Shown: positions 15,528 to 24,163 of the stretch, in pieces
Layout of the letters: each line of letters begins with the position of its first letter
How positions within the stretch are numbered: the stretch's first letter is position 1
Position numbers and translations under genes: made by a program
NCBI GenBank assembly: GCA_027314595.1
Contig: DAHVAN010000350.1
Location: 1 to 47,933, forward strand
DNA: 47,933 bases
Source of the DNA: Actinomycetota bacterium
Lineage (GTDB): Bacteria > Actinomycetota > Actinomycetes > Streptosporangiales > Streptosporangiaceae
Direction: 5' to 3'
Notes under the pieces: model-generated
What the model was told of the DNA's origin: nothing
The model's input: only the letters and a program-made list of their open reading frames with translations
Databases searched by the model: none

Positions 15528-16166
15528 ATGAGTGCCATAGCCCCTCGCTCCGCTTCCGGGCTGGTCGCCCGCATTCCTACCGACGATTCCCTGCCGCGCT
15601 GGCGAGCCTGGGTCGCCAGCCACCCGATCGGCGGCTCGCTGCTGGCCGGCGCCGTCGCCACCCAGTTCGCCACCGTCTTCGGCATCTGGTTCGGCGGCTT
15701 CGGCCTGCCCCAGCTGAACTGGCCGGTGGCCAACGGCGAGCTTATCCTCGGTATCCCCGTCGGGACGCCGCCGACAGCGGCGGTCTACTTCGTCGGTGAA
15801 CTGTCCCACTTCACTGATGGCGTGTTTTTCGCGCTACTCTTCGCATTGCTCTTCCATCCTCTGGTCCCGCTCCGGAACACGCTCCTTGGGAATCTCATCA
15901 AGGCGCTGCTTTACGGCACCGTGCTCGCGATCGTCAGCGCCGCCTGGTGGGTGCCGGCGGTGTATGTCCCGCACCACGCCGGGTTCCTCAGCTCCAGCCT
16001 CGGCTGGAAGCTGGTATTCGGCATCTTCCTGTGGCACTGGATCTACGGGTATTTCCTCGGCACGGTGTACTGCCCGCGGCCCGCAACGCCGGAACCGGCG
16101 GAGGCGGCACTGGCCTCGGCGCCGGAAGCCGAGACGATTCACCAGACAGCCGCACCCGCCGCTTAG
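15528..16166 (+). CDS. Four-helix membrane protein of unknown function
   Basis: 212 residues with about four hydrophobic segments: GGSLLAGAVATQFATVFGIW, TDGVFFALLFALLFHPLVPL, LLYGTVLAIVSAAWWVPAVY and WKLVFGIFLWHWIYGYFLG. The N-terminus (~30 residues) is basic and the C-terminal ~30 residues are a soluble Ala/Pro/Glu-rich tail. Scattered His residues in and next to the helices (ELSHFTD, VPHHAG, LWHWIYG) might bind a metal or haem, but no recognised pattern is present. ATG 15528 has a strong AGGAGGTG site whose first bases lie in a long hairpin. Transcription is probably separate from the operon upstream. I do not recognise the family. Confidence 0.8.
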   Translation: MSAIAPRSASGLVARIPTDDSLPRWRAWVASHPIGGSLLAGAVATQFATVFGIWFGGFGLPQLNWPVANGELILGIPVGTPPTAAVYFVGELSHFTDGVFFALLFALLFHPLVPLRNTLLGNLIKALLYGTVLAIVSAAWWVPAVYVPHHAGFLSSSLGWKLVFGIFLWHWIYGYFLGTVYCPRPATPEPAEAALASAPEAETIHQTAAPAA

Positions 16167-16180
16167 CGGGTTACCCCATC

Positions 16181-16233
16181 GGAGGCCCGGGCCGCCGGCG
16201 CCGGCGCTGTCGCCGACCCGGGCCCGGGCCTCC
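16181..16233. terminator. Bidirectional terminator-like hairpin
   Basis: Arms 16181-16192 (ggaggcccgggc) and 16222-16233 pair perfectly around a 29-base GC-rich loop that can itself fold. It lies between two convergent genes. There is no clear T-run, which is usual for actinomycete terminators. Confidence 0.6.
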
Positions 16234-16292
16234 CAACCGGGAACAGGCACTGGCCGCCGATGACAAGCTCGCCCGCCGTTCGGGGGAAAAGA

Positions 16293-18677
16293 TCACAGAT
16301 CCTGGCGGCGCTCAAGGAAGTTCATCGCCGCCCAGCCGAACGGCACGGGAAGCCAGAAGGTCAGCAGCCGGAACAGCAGCACCGCGCTGACCGCCACGGC
16401 ACCCGGCACGCCCGCGGCGGTGAGCCCGGCGGTCAGCGCGGCCTCCACCGCCCCGAGCCCGCCCGGGGTGGGAATGATCGAGCCGAGCGCGCTTCCTGTC
16501 AGGTACACGAAGCCGATCTTCGCGAAGGGAACCGACCTGCCGAACGCGGCGACGCACGCGGCCAGGCACAGGATGTAGGCCAGGCTCAGCAGCAGCGCGC
16601 CGCCGATGCCCCCGGCGAGCTTACGCGGATGCTGCGCGACCTCGAGCAGCCGCGGAAGCACCTGGCCGAAGGTCGGTGACAGGCGCGCTCGCACCATCCG
16701 CCGGCTCGCGGGCACGGCGAGCACCGCGCCCGCGAGCACGACCAGCCCGGCCACCACGAAGTACGCCCACGTCGGTGCCGTGATCGGGCTCTTGCCCCCG
16801 GTTCCCGCGATCGCGGCGAACACCACGAGCAGCAGGATGTGCAAGGCGAAGGTCACCACCTGGGACACCCCGACGCTGGCCACCGCGACCGGCGCCGGGA
16901 TCTTCCTGCGCTGCAGGTACCGGACGTTCAGCGCGGCGCCGCCGACGGCGGCAGGCGTCACCAGCGTGACGAAGGAGCCTGCCACCTGGACCAGGAGGGT
17001 GCGCAGGAAGTTCAGCCGCTCGGCGACGAAGCCCGACAGCGACAGCGTAGCCCCCGCGTAGGTCGCCGCCGACAGCGCAAGCGCCGCGATGCCCCAGCGC
17101 CAGTCCGCCGACCGCAGCACGCTCCCGAGGCTGGCCGAGGCGAGCTCGCCGGCCAGCAGGTAGATCGCGGCGACGCTCGCGACCAGCGTCACCAGCGTCC
17201 GCGGCCGGATGCGCTCAAGCTGCACGGGCGTGACTTCGCCGCCCGGCACCGCGGCCAGCAGCGTCTTGCGGACAGCCGGGAGGACATCGCGCCTGCTGCG
17301 CAGCGCCTTCCTGGTGGACCGGGCGAGCGCGACCGGCTGCAGCAGCGGCAGCACGGCCACCAGATCGCTCCCGCCGATGCGCTCGGCCGCCAGCCGCGCG
17401 GACTTCTCCGGCCCCGCGAACAGCGCGAGCTCGACGATGAGCTGGGAAAGGTCCAGGCGCTTTTGCAGGTCGGTGGCGGCCACGTCGCCGTCGCCCGGGT
17501 CGAGCAGCATGACGCCGCCGTCGGCGGAGAACGCGATGCGGTCGGCGATGAGCCCGCGGTGCGTGACGTGATGCGCGTGCAGCCGGGTCACCGCGTCCCA
17601 GACGCACCCCAGCTCAGCGTCGGCGCAGCCGGGATTCCGCTCGCGCAGCGTGGTCCCCTCGAAGTGATCGTAGGCCAGCACGGCCGCCTCGGGCCCGACC
17701 CGCACCACGGTGCGCAGCCGCGGCGTGGGCACGCCCGCGTCCTCGGCGGCGTAGGAAAGCAGGGCCCTGCGCTCGACCGACCTGTCGATCGATAGCGGGG
17801 CGCTGCGCGACACCTGTCCCTGCACCCGGACCCGGCGGTACAGCCGGTAGAACGCGCCGGCCGCCTGCTGGTCCCTGTCGAACACGACCACGTCCAGCTG
17901 GCCGCCGCCGCTCGTCGCCGCCGTGTAGTGCCGGGATCCGGCCACCCCGGGACCGGCCGGGCGGACCCGCCGGATCGCGGTCACCGCCAGGTCCCCCCCG
18001 GACAGTGCCGCGGCGATCTCCCGGGCCGGCGGACGCTGTGACACCGAGCCCGCGCCATACCGGACGGCGAAGCCGACGGCGCGGCCGGCCAGCAACGTGA
18101 TCAGGAACGACACCGCCGTGGTGTGCAACGCCGCCAGCTGCACGATCGCGTACACGCCGATGGCCAGCCCCAGCGCATTGCGCCAGGCGGGCCGCCCGGC
18201 CAGCCCGATCATGGTGGCATAGGCGACCAGTCCGGCCAGGTAGGGGTCGAGGGCGTCGATGTGGCTGGCGCCGGGGCCCGTCATGGTGATCGCGTCGTAG
18301 AGCCGGGCGGCGGCCGGACGCAGCAGCGCGATGTTGACGACCTGGGCCGCGGCGCCGGCCAGCAGGCCGGTCGCCAGCGCCTCGCCGAGCAGGCGGGCCT
18401 GACGCCGCAGCAGCAGGGACACGGCCAGCGTCACCGGCAGCAGCAGCAGCGCGAACAGCGCGATCGCCGGCGCGACGACGAGCAGGGCATGCGGCAGCCG
18501 GCGGCTCGCGCCCACGATGTCCGTCTCCAGCCCTGTCGTGGTGGCGCTCGCGGCGACCGCGGCCACGGCCAGCACGAAGATCCAGACACAGGACATGACG
18601 CAGCGCAGCGCGTCGACTGGCTTGCGGATCCGGCGCTCCAGGTCGTCAGTGACCGCAAGCGCGCACTGCTGTGTCAC
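16293..18677 (-). CDS. Flippase-like LPG_synthase_TM protein fused to a pseudokinase
   Basis: 794 residues in three parts. First, about seven hydrophobic segments (to ~residue 230). Second, a soluble region (~250-490) shaped like a lipid- or aminoglycoside-kinase fold, with RALLSYAAEDAGVPTPRL, HHVTHRGLIADRIAF in the catalytic-loop position and VMLLDPGDGD in the metal-loop position; the usual catalytic Asp after His is Gly-Leu here, so catalysis is doubtful. Third, a C-terminal UPF0104/LPG_synthase_TM domain with GSFVTLVTPAAVGGAALNVR and TGSALGSIIPTPGGLGAVEA, the family signatures. Such domains are thought to move lipid-linked molecules across the membrane. I chose GTG 18677; the frame is open to 18749. 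It converges on the preceding gene through a terminator. Confidence 0.85.
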   Translation of the reverse strand: MTQQCALAVTDDLERRIRKPVDALRCVMSCVWIFVLAVAAVAASATTTGLETDIVGASRRLPHALLVVAPAIALFALLLLPVTLAVSLLLRRQARLLGEALATGLLAGAAAQVVNIALLRPAAARLYDAITMTGPGASHIDALDPYLAGLVAYATMIGLAGRPAWRNALGLAIGVYAIVQLAALHTTAVSFLITLLAGRAVGFAVRYGAGSVSQRPPAREIAAALSGGDLAVTAIRRVRPAGPGVAGSRHYTAATSGGGQLDVVVFDRDQQAAGAFYRLYRRVRVQGQVSRSAPLSIDRSVERRALLSYAAEDAGVPTPRLRTVVRVGPEAAVLAYDHFEGTTLRERNPGCADAELGCVWDAVTRLHAHHVTHRGLIADRIAFSADGGVMLLDPGDGDVAATDLQKRLDLSQLIVELALFAGPEKSARLAAERIGGSDLVAVLPLLQPVALARSTRKALRSRRDVLPAVRKTLLAAVPGGEVTPVQLERIRPRTLVTLVASVAAIYLLAGELASASLGSVLRSADWRWGIAALALSAATYAGATLSLSGFVAERLNFLRTLLVQVAGSFVTLVTPAAVGGAALNVRYLQRRKIPAPVAVASVGVSQVVTFALHILLLVVFAAIAGTGGKSPITAPTWAYFVVAGLVVLAGAVLAVPASRRMVRARLSPTFGQVLPRLLEVAQHPRKLAGGIGGALLLSLAYILCLAACVAAFGRSVPFAKIGFVYLTGSALGSIIPTPGGLGAVEAALTAGLTAAGVPGAVAVSAVLLFRLLTFWLPVPFGWAAMNFLERRQDL

Positions 18678-18748
18678 GGGATGATGCTTTCCTGCGCCCG
18701 GACATATATGCAAGCACCCGCATCCACCGGGCACCCAGCCTGTGCGCA

Positions 18749-18985
18749 CGGCGAGGACGCCTGACGCCGGCGGTGCTGACCGCGGTCGTGATGGCGCCCT
18801 TCGCGGCCATGGGCCACGTGCCGGGCAGGGAACTGCTGCACACCGCCGCCCTGGTGATCCTGGGCGGGCTCGTCACCACCACCCTGGTCAGCCTGTTCGT
18901 GCTGCCCGCGCTGGCCCAGAACGCGGCACCAGCCAGCGGGGCGCACGATCCGCGCCGCGAGGTAGAAAGCGCGAAGCCGGGGTAG
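18749..18985 (+). pseudogene. Relic of an RND efflux pump C-terminus
   Basis: The frame reads RRGRLTPAVLTAVVMAPFAA, then GREL-LHTAALVILGGLVTTTLV and SLFVLPALAQ before a short tail. This is the last two membrane helices of a heavy-metal/multidrug RND transporter of the CzcA/CusA type, whose full length is about 1000 residues. Everything upstream is missing: the frame leads straight into the start region of the divergent flippase gene and no other RND sequence is found on either side. It cannot be functional and is best read as a deletion remnant. Confidence 0.7.
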
Positions 18986-18994
18986 TGGCCGGGC

Positions 18995-19183
18995 ATGGTC
19001 AGGATCAGGCGGTGGATCAACCGCGAGCGCAAGGTCGTGTGGTCGGAGCCAGAGGTACCGAAGTTCGTGAAGGTCAACCCGTTGAGCCCGCCCGGGGCGG
19101 CGGAAGGGCTGCAGCCGGGCGACATAACCATGGCGCGCGTGGCCGAGGAGTTCCTCGCGACGGAGGAGACCGAGACGGCGTAA
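18995..19183 (+). CDS. Small hypothetical protein
   Basis: 62 residues from ATG 18995, starting ten bases after the RND relic. The protein is basic at first (MVRIRRWINRERKVVW) and acidic at the end (RVAEEFLATEETETA), with a middle VKVNPLSPPGAAEGLQPGDI. There is no signal peptide or membrane segment and I do not recognise a family. The ribosome site is weak. The even amino-acid mix, unlike the Arg/Pro-rich shadow frames, supports a real gene, but the evidence is modest. Confidence 0.4.
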   Translation: MVRIRRWINRERKVVWSEPEVPKFVKVNPLSPPGAAEGLQPGDITMARVAEEFLATEETETA

Positions 19184-19275
19184 CAGGCACGCGGCGAAAC
19201 TAGGTAAACGCGGGATGCGTATGATCGGGTACGGCCTGCAAGCTAGGAACTACGCACAGGTCAACAGGGGGACCT

Positions 19276-19557
19276 ATGACGATCCTGTACATCCCGGCCC
19301 AGCGCGGCGCCAGGCGCGCGCCAGCGAACTGGCGCGACCACGCCGCGTGCGCGGACGCCGATCCCCGGCTCTTCTTCCCCGCCGGCACGACAGGCAGGGC
19401 GGATGCGGAGGCCCAGGCCGACAGGGCCAAGTCGGTGTGCGCGGGCTGCCCGGTGCGCGCCGCGTGCCTTGACTGGGCGCTCGCCACCGGGCAGCGGACC
19501 GGGGTGTGGGGAGGCCGCCTGCTTGGCTCAGTCCCGCGGGGCGCGGCTCACCGCTAG
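19276..19557 (+). CDS. WhiB-family [4Fe-4S] transcriptional regulator
   Basis: 93-residue WhiB-like protein, an actinobacteria-specific iron-sulfur transcription factor. Four cluster cysteines are visible: one in WRDHAACADADPRLFF, two in SVCAGCPVRAACLDWAL (CxxC plus the next Cys). The turn GVWGGRLLG follows. The C-terminus is short, with only a weak basic tail (VPRGAAHR). An AGGGGGA ribosome site precedes ATG 19276. WhiB proteins bind the principal sigma factor or DNA and respond to redox state or NO. It is a single-gene unit pointing toward the convergent beta-lactamase-fold pair, and no target can be named. Confidence 0.93.
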   Translation: MTILYIPAQRGARRAPANWRDHAACADADPRLFFPAGTTGRADAEAQADRAKSVCAGCPVRAACLDWALATGQRTGVWGGRLLGSVPRGAAHR

Positions 19558-19667
19558 CCGGGTCAGTTCGACGGCGCCGCGATCGGCGGCGGCCCGCCGC
19601 GTCGGCCGCCGATCGGCCGCGGTGGCTTCCCCGCTGCCCGCAAATGTCATCAGCCATCACACCAGCT

Positions 19668-21221
19668 TCATACCCCGGTTTCTTGCAGCATTCGCCGGAC
19701 TACCGGGTCGACGGGCGTGAACCGGGTCGTCATCGTGACGTACACCTGGCCGTCGGGTATGCGGCGCAGCAGCATGGCGCCGGCTCCTGGCACGCCGCCG
19801 GACTGCACGGCGACGTCGCCCCGGGGGCTGAGCACCCAGCCGAGGCCGCCCCGGTGGCCGCCGGGCTCAGGGGCGGTCTGCGGTGTGAGCGCCTCCCGCG
19901 CGAGCGCCGCCGGCAGCAGCGACGCCCAGCCAGCGCCGAGGCGCAGCATGTCCGCGGCGGTGGCCCGCATCCCGCCCACGGCGGGGAGGGTGACGACGCT
20001 GGCCGGCACCGGCTCGAAGACGCCCTCGGCCGTCGCCTCGTATCCGGTCACCGCGTCGGGTGTCAGGTCGCCCGCGCGCGCGGGGAAGGCGGAGCGGGTC
20101 ATCGCCAGCGGCCGCAGGACCAGCCGGGTGACCGCCTCGGGGTAGGGCACCCCGGTGACGTCGGCGATGAGCTGGCCGAGGACGGCGTAGCCGAGATTGT
20201 TCGGCCGGAGCACGCCACGCGGGCCGCCGCAGGCGATCACCGGGCCGGCCAGTTCGGACAGGACGGGGACACTGGCGGCCAGCAGGGGGCCGGCCAGCGT
20301 CCCGTCGACGCCCGAGCTGTGGCTGAGCAGTTCCCTGACCGTGACGGTGTCGTCGGCCAGCCGGACCGAGCGCAGGCAGCCGTTGGCGGGCGCGTCGATG
20401 CGGACCCGGCCATCGGCGATGAGCCGCAGGACCGCGACGGCGGTGACGAGCGCGGTGACTCCCGGCACGGCGAAGCGGTGGCCGGTGTGCAGTCCCTCCC
20501 GCCGGTCCAGGTCGGCCCACCCCGCCGTGACTATCCACGGCGGGGCGGGCGGGCCGTCCCGCGCGTCTTGGACGCCGCCCAGGACAATGCCCGGCAGGCC
20601 CAGCTCTTCGAGCGCCGTCCCGATCGTCTCGGCGGCCCAGCCGGGAGCGTCGCCGACGGCGCGCGCCGGCACCGGCGGGCGGGCGCGCGCGTCGGTTATC
20701 CGCCGCCCTCCGGGCACCGGCCACAGCGCGGTGATCCGGTGCGGCGGCCCGGGCTCGGCCGAGGCGAAAACCTGCAGCCCGGCGATCACGACGCGGGCGG
20801 CCAGCGGCGACTGGGCGAGCACGACGAGGTCCTCGTCCAGGCCGGCGGCGTACCGCGCGATCGTCTCCTCAAGCCGCACGCCCCGCCGTGCGTCCAGGAA
20901 CTGGCCGGTGAAGTGCGCGCGCATCTCCGGGTCCCCGGGCGGGGTCCAGCCCGGCTGCCCGGCGTCGCGGAAGCGGGCGGCCAGCCACCGCAGCTGCGCG
21001 AGCACGTGGCTGTCCGGACTGGCCTGACCGGTGATCAGCTGCTTGAGCGCCGTCCAGCTGCTCGCCCCGTGCTCCCTGGCGATGACGAGCTGAGCGTCGT
21101 GCAGGGTGCCGAACTCTCCGGCGGCCAGGCGGCGCTTGGCTTCCAGCTTCAGGTACCGCAGGCTCGGCCGGCCTGGCATCGGGCGCGGCGGCGTCGCGCG
21201 GGCGCCTGAGCCGCCGCTCAC
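19668..21221 (-). CDS. Beta-lactamase-fold protein lacking catalytic residues
   Basis: 517 residues. The N-terminal ~60 residues, RYLKLEAKRRLAAGEFGTL then AQLVIAREHGASSWTALKQL, match the short helical module often found before ankyrin-type repeats in actinobacterial proteins. From ~200 on it resembles a class C beta-lactamase/esterase (LLSHSSGVDG; NNLGYAVLGQLIADVTGVPY; VQSGGVPGAGAMLLRRI). The SxxK box is replaced: FAVPGVTALVTAVAV has Gly for Ser and Ala for Lys, and the YxN Tyr is absent (LRPNN). The protein is probably a binding or regulatory derivative, or inactive. GTG 21221 overlaps the upstream lipoprotein stop by four bases; the longer open frame upstream is noise. Confidence 0.75.
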   Translation of the reverse strand: MSGGSGARATPPRPMPGRPSLRYLKLEAKRRLAAGEFGTLHDAQLVIAREHGASSWTALKQLITGQASPDSHVLAQLRWLAARFRDAGQPGWTPPGDPEMRAHFTGQFLDARRGVRLEETIARYAAGLDEDLVVLAQSPLAARVVIAGLQVFASAEPGPPHRITALWPVPGGRRITDARARPPVPARAVGDAPGWAAETIGTALEELGLPGIVLGGVQDARDGPPAPPWIVTAGWADLDRREGLHTGHRFAVPGVTALVTAVAVLRLIADGRVRIDAPANGCLRSVRLADDTVTVRELLSHSSGVDGTLAGPLLAASVPVLSELAGPVIACGGPRGVLRPNNLGYAVLGQLIADVTGVPYPEAVTRLVLRPLAMTRSAFPARAGDLTPDAVTGYEATAEGVFEPVPASVVTLPAVGGMRATAADMLRLGAGWASLLPAALAREALTPQTAPEPGGHRGGLGWVLSPRGDVAVQSGGVPGAGAMLLRRIPDGQVYVTMTTRFTPVDPVVRRMLQETGV

Positions 21222-22624
21222 CGTGGCGCTTCCGTCCGGGCGGCGAGGGTGAAGGCGGCGGCGGCCGCGCCGAGGAGGGACTGCGCGGCGGCGGCCGGGA
21301 TCGGCGCGGCCGGGCTCTCGGCGAGCTCGCTGACCACGAAGGTCCGGCCGGTGCGGGTGGTGGCCAGGTAGTTCAGCGTCAGCACGCCCGGCTCCGAGCC
21401 GCCCTTGAACCAGGCAGGCAGCCACTGGCCGGGGTCCAGGCCCAGGGCGCCCTGGTTCAGGCTGAGGATGCCCGCCAGCGGCCGCAGCGCCGGCCGCCCG
21501 GCCAGGGCCGCCAGCGACGCGTACACGCGGCAGATGTCGGCCGGGGAGGCGAACCACTCGATCGAGCCGACGTCCCGCGGCTGCGTCCAGCCCGCCTCGG
21601 GGAGCGTGCTCACCGGGACGCGGTCGACGGTTCCTGCGAGCATGGCCTGCCGGCCCGCGGCGCCGAGCGCCAGGTAACGGCCGGCCAGCGCGGGCCAGTC
21701 GTCGAGCTTGAGCACGAAGACCTCGCTGGGCGTCAGGAACGGCACGTTCAGGGCCGGGTCGGCCATCCCGGCGGCCCGGGCGGCCGCCTCGACGGCCGCC
21801 CGGCCGAGCAGGCCGATCAGCATGCCCGCGGCGGTGTTGTCGCTGACCGAGATCATGTCGGTCGCCGCCCGCAGCACCGTCACAGCGCTGCCGTCGGGCT
21901 GATTCTGCAGCACCCCTGAGGGCAGGCTCTTGTTCCGCGCGGTGATGGTCAGCCGCTGGTTCCAGCTGACCCGCCCGGCGGCGATCGCCCGGGCCAGGGC
22001 GTCGAGCACGTAGAGCTTGAAGGCCGACCCGAGCGGGCCCGGCGTGCTGGCGTCGATGCCCGTGACGGGCCGGCAGATGCCGCCGGTCACCTCGGCGACG
22101 AGCAGCCGTACCCGCGGCGCCGCCGCGCGCACCTGGCTGATGACGCCGGACCAGGTGGCCGGAACGGCGGACGGGGCGACCGCGGGCTGCAGCAGCAGGC
22201 TGGTGATCAGGCCGGCGGCGTCGACGGTGATGGCGACGTCCAGCGTGGTGGCGCCGTTGACGGTGACGAGGAAGCGCAGGCCGTCCGGCGTGCTCGCGGT
22301 GACCGAGTCGACCCGGAGGGAGGTGACCCCCTGCAGGGCGGCGTTCAGCTTCGCCGGGGTGAGGCGGGCCAGGTAGGCGGGGTCGAAGTGGCGGCTGAGC
22401 TGCGCCGCCGGGATCGGCCCGCGGGTGACGGCGCCGACGAGCCAGCTCGCCTGCCGGCCCGCGGGCGTGCCGGGAAAGCGCGCCGGGGCGGAACTCCGCG
22501 GGGAGGGGCTCGACGGGGAGGGGCTCGACCGGGGAGGCGAGGAGCCGCAGGCGGCGGTGCCGGCCGCGACGCACATCGCCAGGGCGAAGGCGATCGCGGC
22601 GAACTTGGGCGATTGCGAGAGCAT
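21218..22624 (-). CDS. Lipoprotein serine hydrolase of the LpqF/ORF12 (Cpe) type
   Basis: 468-residue exported lipoprotein. The signal peptide ends in a lipobox (AAGTAAC) followed by a Ser/Pro-rich linker. An N-terminal domain from SWLVGAVTRGPIPAAQLSRH resembles the ketosteroid-isomerase-like domain of the clavulanic-acid ORF12 and mycobacterial LpqF proteins. The C-terminal class A beta-lactamase-like domain is catalytically complete: Ser200 and Lys203 in LGSAFKLYVL, the SDN loop in MISVSDNTAAGMLI and a KGG motif in AWFKGGSEPGV. Known relatives are esterase-like rather than true beta-lactamases. It diverges from the GH65 remnant and is translationally coupled to the residue-less relative downstream. 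Confidence 0.85.
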   Translation of the reverse strand: MLSQSPKFAAIAFALAMCVAAGTAACGSSPPRSSPSPSSPSPRSSAPARFPGTPAGRQASWLVGAVTRGPIPAAQLSRHFDPAYLARLTPAKLNAALQGVTSLRVDSVTASTPDGLRFLVTVNGATTLDVAITVDAAGLITSLLLQPAVAPSAVPATWSGVISQVRAAAPRVRLLVAEVTGGICRPVTGIDASTPGPLGSAFKLYVLDALARAIAAGRVSWNQRLTITARNKSLPSGVLQNQPDGSAVTVLRAATDMISVSDNTAAGMLIGLLGRAAVEAAARAAGMADPALNVPFLTPSEVFVLKLDDWPALAGRYLALGAAGRQAMLAGTVDRVPVSTLPEAGWTQPRDVGSIEWFASPADICRVYASLAALAGRPALRPLAGILSLNQGALGLDPGQWLPAWFKGGSEPGVLTLNYLATTRTGRTFVVSELAESPAAPIPAAAAQSLLGAAAAAFTLAARTEAPR

Positions 22625-22859
22625 GGCGGACTTCCCATCAGCCCAGGGGTCCGCGACACCGGGCAGGAAGGCCGACGTCTGCCAGCGACTTACCCGACCG
22701 GTGGGCTTGCAGCCCTGTCCGCGGACCCAGAGGCAGCCGGTCCTGCCGACGCACAGTATAGGCGACCTTCCAGGGAGCCGCGCCGCGGGACGGTCATGCC
22801 GGTCCAGGCCCCGCGACCTTCCGGCACTAGATTGGAAGGCAGTTGGCAGGCGGTGAGGA

Positions 22860-24016
22860 ATGACCGAAGCGCGCAGCGGGTGGTTGATTCACTATGACGG
22901 CTTCGACGCGCTCTCCCAGGGGCTGCGTGAGACGATGTGCGCGCTGGGCAACGGATTCTTCGTCACCCGCGGCGCGAACCCCGAGGCGGCCGCCGACGGG
23001 GTGAACTACCCGGGGACCTACGTGGCCGGGCTGTACAACAGGCTCGCCACCGTCGTCGACGGCAGGACGATCGACAACGAGGACCTGGTCAACCTGCCGA
23101 ACTGGCTGCCGCTTCGATTCCGGCGATCACCGAATGCCTGCAGGCGGCGCGGGAGGCCGTGTCCGGCGCGCCGGGATTCGGCGTCCTGCAAGCCCGGCAC
23201 GCGGCCGCCTGGGAGTGGACCACTCCCGCCTGCAGCGGCACGTCGGCATCGCGGTGGCCTACAACGTCTGGCAGCACTACCTGGTCACCGCGGACATTCC
23301 CTTCCTGCGGTTCACCGGCGCCGAGATGCTGATCGAGATCGCCAGGTTCTGGGCCAGCATCGCGACCTACAACCGCGCGCTCGGCCGCTACGAGATCCGC
23401 GGCGTGATGGGCCCCGACGAATACCACGACAGCTACCCCGACGCCGTCCGGCCAGGGCTGGACAACAACACCTACACCAACGTCATGGCCGTGTGGGTGC
23501 TGCGCCGGGCGGCCGAGGCGCTCGACGCGCTGCCGCCGTACTACCGCCGCGAGGTCACCGAGGACCTCGATCTCGGCCCGGCCGAACTCGACCGCTGGCG
23601 GGACATAGCCGGCAAGATGCGCGTGGTGTTCCACGGCGATGGCGTGCTCGCCCAGTTCGAGGGCGACGAGAAACTGCGCGAATTCGACTGGGCCGACCGC
23701 CGAGGGCATCCATCTGGGCGCCATGGCGGGGACGATCGACGTGGTGCTCCGCTGCACCACGGGAATGCGGGCCGAATCCGCCGCGCTCAGGTTCGATCCG
23801 ATGCTTCCGCCGCAGGTCAAGAAGCTCAGCTTCAGCGTGCACTTCCGGGGGCACCGGCTGGCGGTCGCGCTGACCGGGGACTGGCTGAGGATCAGCTCAC
23901 GGCGCGGCGACCCGTCGCCGATCCTGATCGCCGTGCGGGACCAGATCCGCGAGGTCCGGCCGGGAATGCGGGCGGAGTTTCCGCTCGGGGACACGCCCGC
24001 GATCTCCCCGGTCTGA
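22860..24016 (+). pseudogene. GH65 disaccharide phosphorylase/hydrolase pseudogene
   Basis: Four pieces of one glycoside hydrolase family 65 protein lie in order but in different frames: the N-terminus from ATG 22860 (IHYDGFDALSQGLRETMCAL, ALGNGFFVTRGANPEA) to about 23108; a linker helix (ITECLQAAREAVSGAPGFG) to about 23215; the catalytic barrel piece including the acid residue in RGVMGPDEYHDSYPD to about 23695; and the C-terminal sandwich (EGIHLGAMAGTIDVVL) to 24016. Intact members have about 790 residues; roughly half is missing, so internal deletions accompany each frame change. Loss of function is certain if the sequence is right. Confidence 0.88.
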
Positions 24017-24108
24017 CCGGGCGGCAGCGGACCGCCTTCGCTGCCCCGCGCCCGCATCGGCACGGTCCCGCCCCAGCTCGTCCGCGTTCGCCTGCCCGTG
24101 CGGGCGGT

Positions 24109-24121
24109 CAACGGGCCGTTG
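24109..24121. promoter_or_regulatory. Inverted repeat CAACG-GGC-CGTTG
   Basis: A perfect 5+3+5 inverted repeat 43 bases upstream of the second palindrome in the leader of the acyl-CoA dehydrogenase operon. It may be a second regulator site. Given the GC content, chance is not excluded. Confidence 0.3.
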
Positions 24122-24163
24122 GTCCCGTCTTGCTCACCGCCTTCCGGCCGCCGCCCATCTTGT

